DNA from: Candidatus Woesearchaeota archaeon CG10_big_fil_rev_8_21_14_0_10_32_9
GTDB lineage: Archaea; Nanobdellota; Nanobdellia; Woesearchaeales; 21-14-0-10-32-9
NCBI GenBank assembly: GCA_002762915.1
Contig: PCYF01000018.1
Span: 1 to 8,013, forward strand
Reading direction: 5' to 3'
Length of the DNA stretch: 8,013 bases
The stretch's first letter is position 1, and the number at the start of each line of letters is the position of its first letter. Of this stretch, positions 5,469-8,013 are shown one piece after another. The position numbers and the translations under genes were made by a program. The notes beneath the pieces were generated by a model. It did no database searches, was not told the DNA's origin, and was given only the letters and a program-made list of their open reading frames with translations.

Positions 5469-5891
5469 ATGGCTACTTTAAGAACTGTTAATATAAAAGA
5501 TTTAGAATTATTATTGCGAATAGATAAGAAACTTCATGGAACTCAACAATCAACTTTTACTCCAAACATGAGCGGAGCACCATTTGAAGTTTCAATTGAC
5601 ACTTATACTGATGCATCTATGACTACAAGAGAAATTCAAGGTGTTCTTAAAGCAGTTGAAAAAAGTGATTTTGTATTTTATCCTATTAATACTGCTATGG
5701 GTTTTGCTGTTGGTTTTCAAATTGCAAATCCTGATACAAACGAAGCGTTATTGACTTTTAAAGAATCACAATTACCAAGAAATTATGATTTCAAAAGACT
5801 TTCTGAATATTTTATGCAGCCTAAAAATATAGAAAGAGCAAAATCGCTCGGTATTTCTTTTGTAAATGATCGTAGTCATTATGATTATTAG
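5469..5891 (+). CDS. Uncharacterised 140-residue protein
   Basis: I do not recognise the family. The protein is soluble and less lysine-rich than its neighbours, with alternating predicted strands and helices. These are a helix near MATLRTVNIKDLELLLRIDKK, a threonine/serine-rich strand region about 27-52, a helix around TREIQGVLKAVEK (52-64), a hydrophobic strand pair FVFYPINTAMGFAVGFQIA (about 68-86), and a C-terminal helix with NIERAKSLG. There are no cysteines, signal peptide, membrane segment or obvious catalytic motif. Composition and codon use look like a real gene. An in-frame ATG at 5400 would add 23 residues (MERVKNRWGE...), but that stretch contains the likely TATA box and is poorly protein-like. 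It stands alone between two genes with their own promoters. Confidence 0.7.
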   Translation: MATLRTVNIKDLELLLRIDKKLHGTQQSTFTPNMSGAPFEVSIDTYTDASMTTREIQGVLKAVEKSDFVFYPINTAMGFAVGFQIANPDTNEALLTFKESQLPRNYDFKRLSEYFMQPKNIERAKSLGISFVNDRSHYDY

Positions 5892-5934
5892 AAAGGGTGG
5901 CAAAAAACGAAAAGAAAACTTAATAAACATTCAA

Positions 5935-5942
5935 AATATTAA
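5935..5942 (+). promoter_or_regulatory. Possible TATA box of the nucleoside phosphorylase gene
   Basis: AATATTAA is centred about 25 nt before the ATG at 5963. The surrounding sequence is so AT-rich that the call is weak. AAGAGAAATAA just before the ATG is not a good Shine-Dalgarno site. Confidence 0.35.
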
Positions 5943-5962
5943 TTTTTAAAAGAGAAATAAAT

Positions 5963-6715
5963 ATGGGCTATCCAAATTTTCAAAACAAGCATTTAGAACA
6001 AGCTCTTTTTAATCCGCAAGATTATGTTAATTGGAAAAAATATCTTAAGAAAGATTATAGCAAAGCTCCAAAAAAATATATTATTATATATTGTCCGAAA
6101 ATTCTTAATTATTTTAAAAGAAAATACGAACCAGAAAGAATAAAATTTAATAGACTAATTACAGTTTATCAGTATAAAGATGTAGGTGTGATTTGCATGA
6201 CTGGTATTGGTTCACCGCACGCTGTAACTATTCTGGAAGAATTAATAGCTTTGGGTGGTAAAGAATTTTTGAACATTGGTTCGGCGGGAGGATTGAAGGA
6301 ATTTGGAACTTATTTGTGTGAAAAATCAATTAGAGATGAAGGTACAAGTTCCCATTATATTTCTCATAGAAAATTTGCATATCCTGATAAAGAACTTACA
6401 AAAAGATTAGAAAAATATTTACTAAAGAATAATATTTTATTTCAAAAAGCAACATCATGGACAATTGATGCTCCTTATAAAGAAACAAAGGCAGAAATAC
6501 GGAGGTATAAAAAACAGAATGTAGCAACGGTTGAGATGGAATCATCTGCTTTATTTACAGTTGCGCAGATTAGAAAAGTAAAAATAGCTTCTGCTTTCGT
6601 AGTTTCTGATGTTCTTGGAGAGGATAAATGGGATCCACAATTTGATGCAAAGCATGTCAATCAAAAACTTAATCAGATTTTTGATGTTGCTTTAGAATGT
6701 TTGTTAAAAAAATAG
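5963..6715 (+). CDS. Nucleoside phosphorylase (uridine/purine phosphorylase family)
   Basis: A 250-residue member of the PNP/UDP (NP-I) family, which cleaves nucleosides with phosphate to a free base and ribose-1-phosphate in cytoplasmic salvage. Motifs in order: GIGSPHA (81-87) in the phosphate/substrate region; NIGSAGGL (104-111), the family glycine-rich signature; RDEGTSSHYI (124-133), typical of one phosphorylase branch; TIDAPYKET (167-175); VEMESSALF (190-198), whose Met-Glu pair contacts the ribose; and VVSDVLGE (213-220), with the base-site acid. The length matches the family. RDEGTSSHY and EMESSALF suggest the uridine phosphorylase-like branch, but base specificity cannot be settled by eye. 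The N-terminal 40 residues (MGYPNFQNKHLEQALFNPQDY) are an extra segment seen in some archaeal and bacterial homologues. Confidence 0.88.
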   Translation: MGYPNFQNKHLEQALFNPQDYVNWKKYLKKDYSKAPKKYIIIYCPKILNYFKRKYEPERIKFNRLITVYQYKDVGVICMTGIGSPHAVTILEELIALGGKEFLNIGSAGGLKEFGTYLCEKSIRDEGTSSHYISHRKFAYPDKELTKRLEKYLLKNNILFQKATSWTIDAPYKETKAEIRRYKKQNVATVEMESSALFTVAQIRKVKIASAFVVSDVLGEDKWDPQFDAKHVNQKLNQIFDVALECLLKK

Positions 6716-6748
6716 ATATAAAATGGTCTCCTTAAGAATTTAGAAAAG

Positions 6749-6756
6749 TATTTAAT
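6749..6756 (+). promoter_or_regulatory. TATA box of the RibL-like gene
   Basis: TATTTAAT is centred about 24 nt before the ATG at 6778. It overlaps the region of the alternative TTG start at 6757, supporting the inner ATG as a leaderless start. Confidence 0.55.
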
Positions 6757-6777
6757 TTGGGAAATTTCTTTTTAGTT

Positions 6778-7194
6778 ATGCAAAGGGTTCTCGTTTTCGG
6801 CACGTTTGACGTGGTTCATCCAGGGCATATTCATTTATTTAAAGAGGCGAAGAAGTTTGGGGATGAGTTATTTGTCGTTGTAGCAAGAGATGAAACTGTA
6901 TTAAAAATCAAAGGAAAGTTGCCTTTGCACGATGAAAAGGAGCGTTTAAGACAAGTTAACTCATTAGATGTTGTAAACAAAGCAGTTCTTGGTAATAAGG
7001 GAGATAAATTCAAAGTTATTGAGAAGCTAAAACCGAATATAATTTGTATTGGATATGATCAGAATTCTTTTAATAATACTTTACAAGAGGAATTATTAAA
7101 GCGAAATTTAAGTGTTAAAATTATTAAGTTCGATAAGGGTCATCTTCCCGAAGTTTACAAGTCTTCTAAGATAAAAAACAAGTTCGGGTTGTAA
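6778..7194 (+). CDS. ribL: Cytidylyltransferase-like protein, probable archaeal FAD synthetase (RibL type)
   Basis: A 138-residue single-domain nucleotidyltransferase of the HxGH superfamily. Archaeal RibL adenylates FMN to make FAD. Seen: GTFDVVHPGHIHL (8-20) with the nucleotide-binding HPGH at 14-17; VVVARDETVLKIKGK (33-47), a close match to the RibL pattern VARD-x-T-V; HDEKERLRQVNSLDVVNKAVLG (51-72); IICIGYDQ (88-95), where GYDQ is typical of this archaeal branch rather than of glycerol-3-phosphate cytidylyltransferase; and a C-terminal KSSKIKN, the equivalent of the phosphate-binding S-S/T-x-I loop. Length fits the family. A TTG at 6757 would add seven residues (MGNFFLV), but the beta strand begins right after the ATG at 6778 and the TATA spacing agrees. 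A glycerol- or ethanolamine-phosphate cytidylyltransferase is the main alternative. Confidence 0.8.
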   Translation: MQRVLVFGTFDVVHPGHIHLFKEAKKFGDELFVVVARDETVLKIKGKLPLHDEKERLRQVNSLDVVNKAVLGNKGDKFKVIEKLKPNIICIGYDQNSFNNTLQEELLKRNLSVKIIKFDKGHLPEVYKSSKIKNKFGL

Positions 7195-7205
7195 TTAACA
7201 CAAGA

Positions 7206-7213
7206 TTTTTAAT
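7206..7213 (+). promoter_or_regulatory. TATA box of the asparagine synthase gene
   Basis: TTTTTAAT is centred about 26 nt before the ATG at 7237. The T-run inside it, ten bases after the preceding stop, could also end the upstream transcript, as archaeal terminators are T-rich. Confidence 0.5.
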
Positions 7214-7236
7214 ACATAAAGTCTTAATTTACATGT

Positions 7237-8013
7237 ATGTGTGGTATAATTGGGTACTTTAACTTCGACAACGCGGTTACAGAGGCGGAAAAAGCACTTG
7301 AGTCAATAGGGTATAGGGGAAGAGATACATACGGGTTTGCTAATGACTTTGAATTAAGGATTTCTCAGAAGATTCAGTATGGTTCAAAGAATGTATTGGC
7401 GCATTGTCTTCATGCTTTGAATGATTTTGTTCCTCAGCCGTTGTTAGAGAAAACTTGTGCTTTTGTTGCTAACTGTGAACTTTATAACTGGGAAGCATTG
7501 AATGCAGAAAATAAGTATTATGCTAAGAATGATGCTCAAGTATTATTAAAACATTTGTTGAGATCTTCAACTATTGTTAAAGCGCTTGATGAACTTGATG
7601 GAGTTTATGCTTTTGCGTTATGGAATAAGCAAACAGGACTAGTTACGTTGGCTAGAGACATTATTGGTGAGAAACCGATTTGGTATTATTATGATCCTGT
7701 AAGTGGTTCTTTTGCTTTTGCATCAGAAAAAAAAGCGTTAAAAAGCACTGGTTTGGAGGAAGTTTTTATTAGAGAATTAAATCCTAGATTGTTGCTTGAA
7801 TATGATATTAATTCTAAGAAATTAAGTGAAATAGAAAGAAAATTTTTTGAAGTTAAAGAGTTGAAATTATCTAAAGAAGAATTTGTTGAAAAGACAGAAA
7901 AATTGTTGATTAACTCTATAAAAAAAAGAGTTTCGCATGCAAATAAGGTAGGTCTTCTTTTTTCTGGGGGTATTGATTCAACGTTTCTTGCATTGATGTT
8001 AAAAAAAATGGGG
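7237..8013 (+). CDS. asnB: Asparagine synthase (glutamine-hydrolysing), 5' part; runs off the window
   Basis: The first 259 codons of a class II glutamine amidotransferase-type asparagine synthase, which makes asparagine from aspartate, glutamine and ATP. The protein begins MCGIIGYF, placing the nucleophilic Cys2 as required once Met1 is removed, which fixes the start at 7237 rather than the out-of-frame ATG at 7233. The glutaminase domain (about 1-200) shows YRGRD at 26-30 where bacterial AsnB has HRGPD, FVANCELYNW (76-85) in place of NGEIYN, a KNDAQVLL segment (97-104), LDGVYAFALW (120-129) and ARDIIGEKPIWYY (139-151). The synthetase domain opens with LLFSGGIDS (240-248), the PP-loop ATP site. 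The frame is open to the last base, so only the rest of the synthetase domain is missing. Identification is firm; a related amidotransferase acting on another acid is a minor alternative. Confidence 0.9.
   Translation, partial: MCGIIGYFNFDNAVTEAEKALESIGYRGRDTYGFANDFELRISQKIQYGSKNVLAHCLHALNDFVPQPLLEKTCAFVANCELYNWEALNAENKYYAKNDAQVLLKHLLRSSTIVKALDELDGVYAFALWNKQTGLVTLARDIIGEKPIWYYYDPVSGSFAFASEKKALKSTGLEEVFIRELNPRLLLEYDINSKKLSEIERKFFEVKELKLSKEEFVEKTEKLLINSIKKRVSHANKVGLLFSGGIDSTFLALMLKKMG

Noticed and set aside
6475..7013. Minus-strand frames at 6475-6660 and 6831-7013
   Set aside because: Shadows of the nucleoside phosphorylase and RibL-like genes, without start signals or recognisable motifs.

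Overview
The window looks like a piece of an AT-rich archaeal genome, most plausibly a DPANN lineage (Woesearchaeota/Pacearchaeota-like). Four things suggest this. The proteins are very lysine/asparagine-rich. TATA-like boxes sit 24-29 nt upstream of the start codon of nearly every first gene, with no Shine-Dalgarno site, which is the leaderless archaeal layout. There is a stand-alone archaeal-type threonyl-tRNA editing domain. The RibL-like nucleotidyltransferase and the asparagine synthase resemble archaeal forms. The phylum is inferred; the archaeal assignment is fairly secure.

Left half (1-4624), accessory in character. Two two-gene units are separated and bounded by three GC-rich intergenic islands (about 44-178, 1178-1375 and 4401-4564). 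Unit 1 is a trans-editing domain for tRNA-Thr (215-562) followed by a class I SAM methyltransferase (568-1179). Unit 2 is a double zinc-ribbon protein (1406-1927) that meets, tail to tail with a 4-nt overlap, an 810-residue helicase IV (HelD/UvrD-like) protein on the minus strand (4356-1924). The helicase carries an apparent PD-(D/E)XK nuclease insert. The islands are built from the same short modules in different order and orientation. They include one 23-bp exact repeat, inverted 12-14 bp matches that bracket each unit, and many small odd-length palindromes with a 3-nt centre whose arms change in a compensatory way. This modular repeat system is the least explained feature of the window.

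Right half (4625-8013), housekeeping in character, all genes on the plus strand and mostly with their own TATA box. The order is a second SAM methyltransferase with a degenerate motif I (4625-5356), an orphan 140-residue protein (5469-5891), a nucleoside phosphorylase (5963-6715), a RibL/FAD synthetase-type cytidylyltransferase (6778-7194), and the first 259 codons of a glutamine-dependent asparagine synthase (7237 to the window edge). There are no GC islands in this half.

Three start codons were moved inward from the longest possible reading (to 1406, 5469 and 6778) because the TATA spacing and the protein motifs agree on the inner ATG. No rRNA, tRNA, CRISPR array, transposase or integrase was seen.
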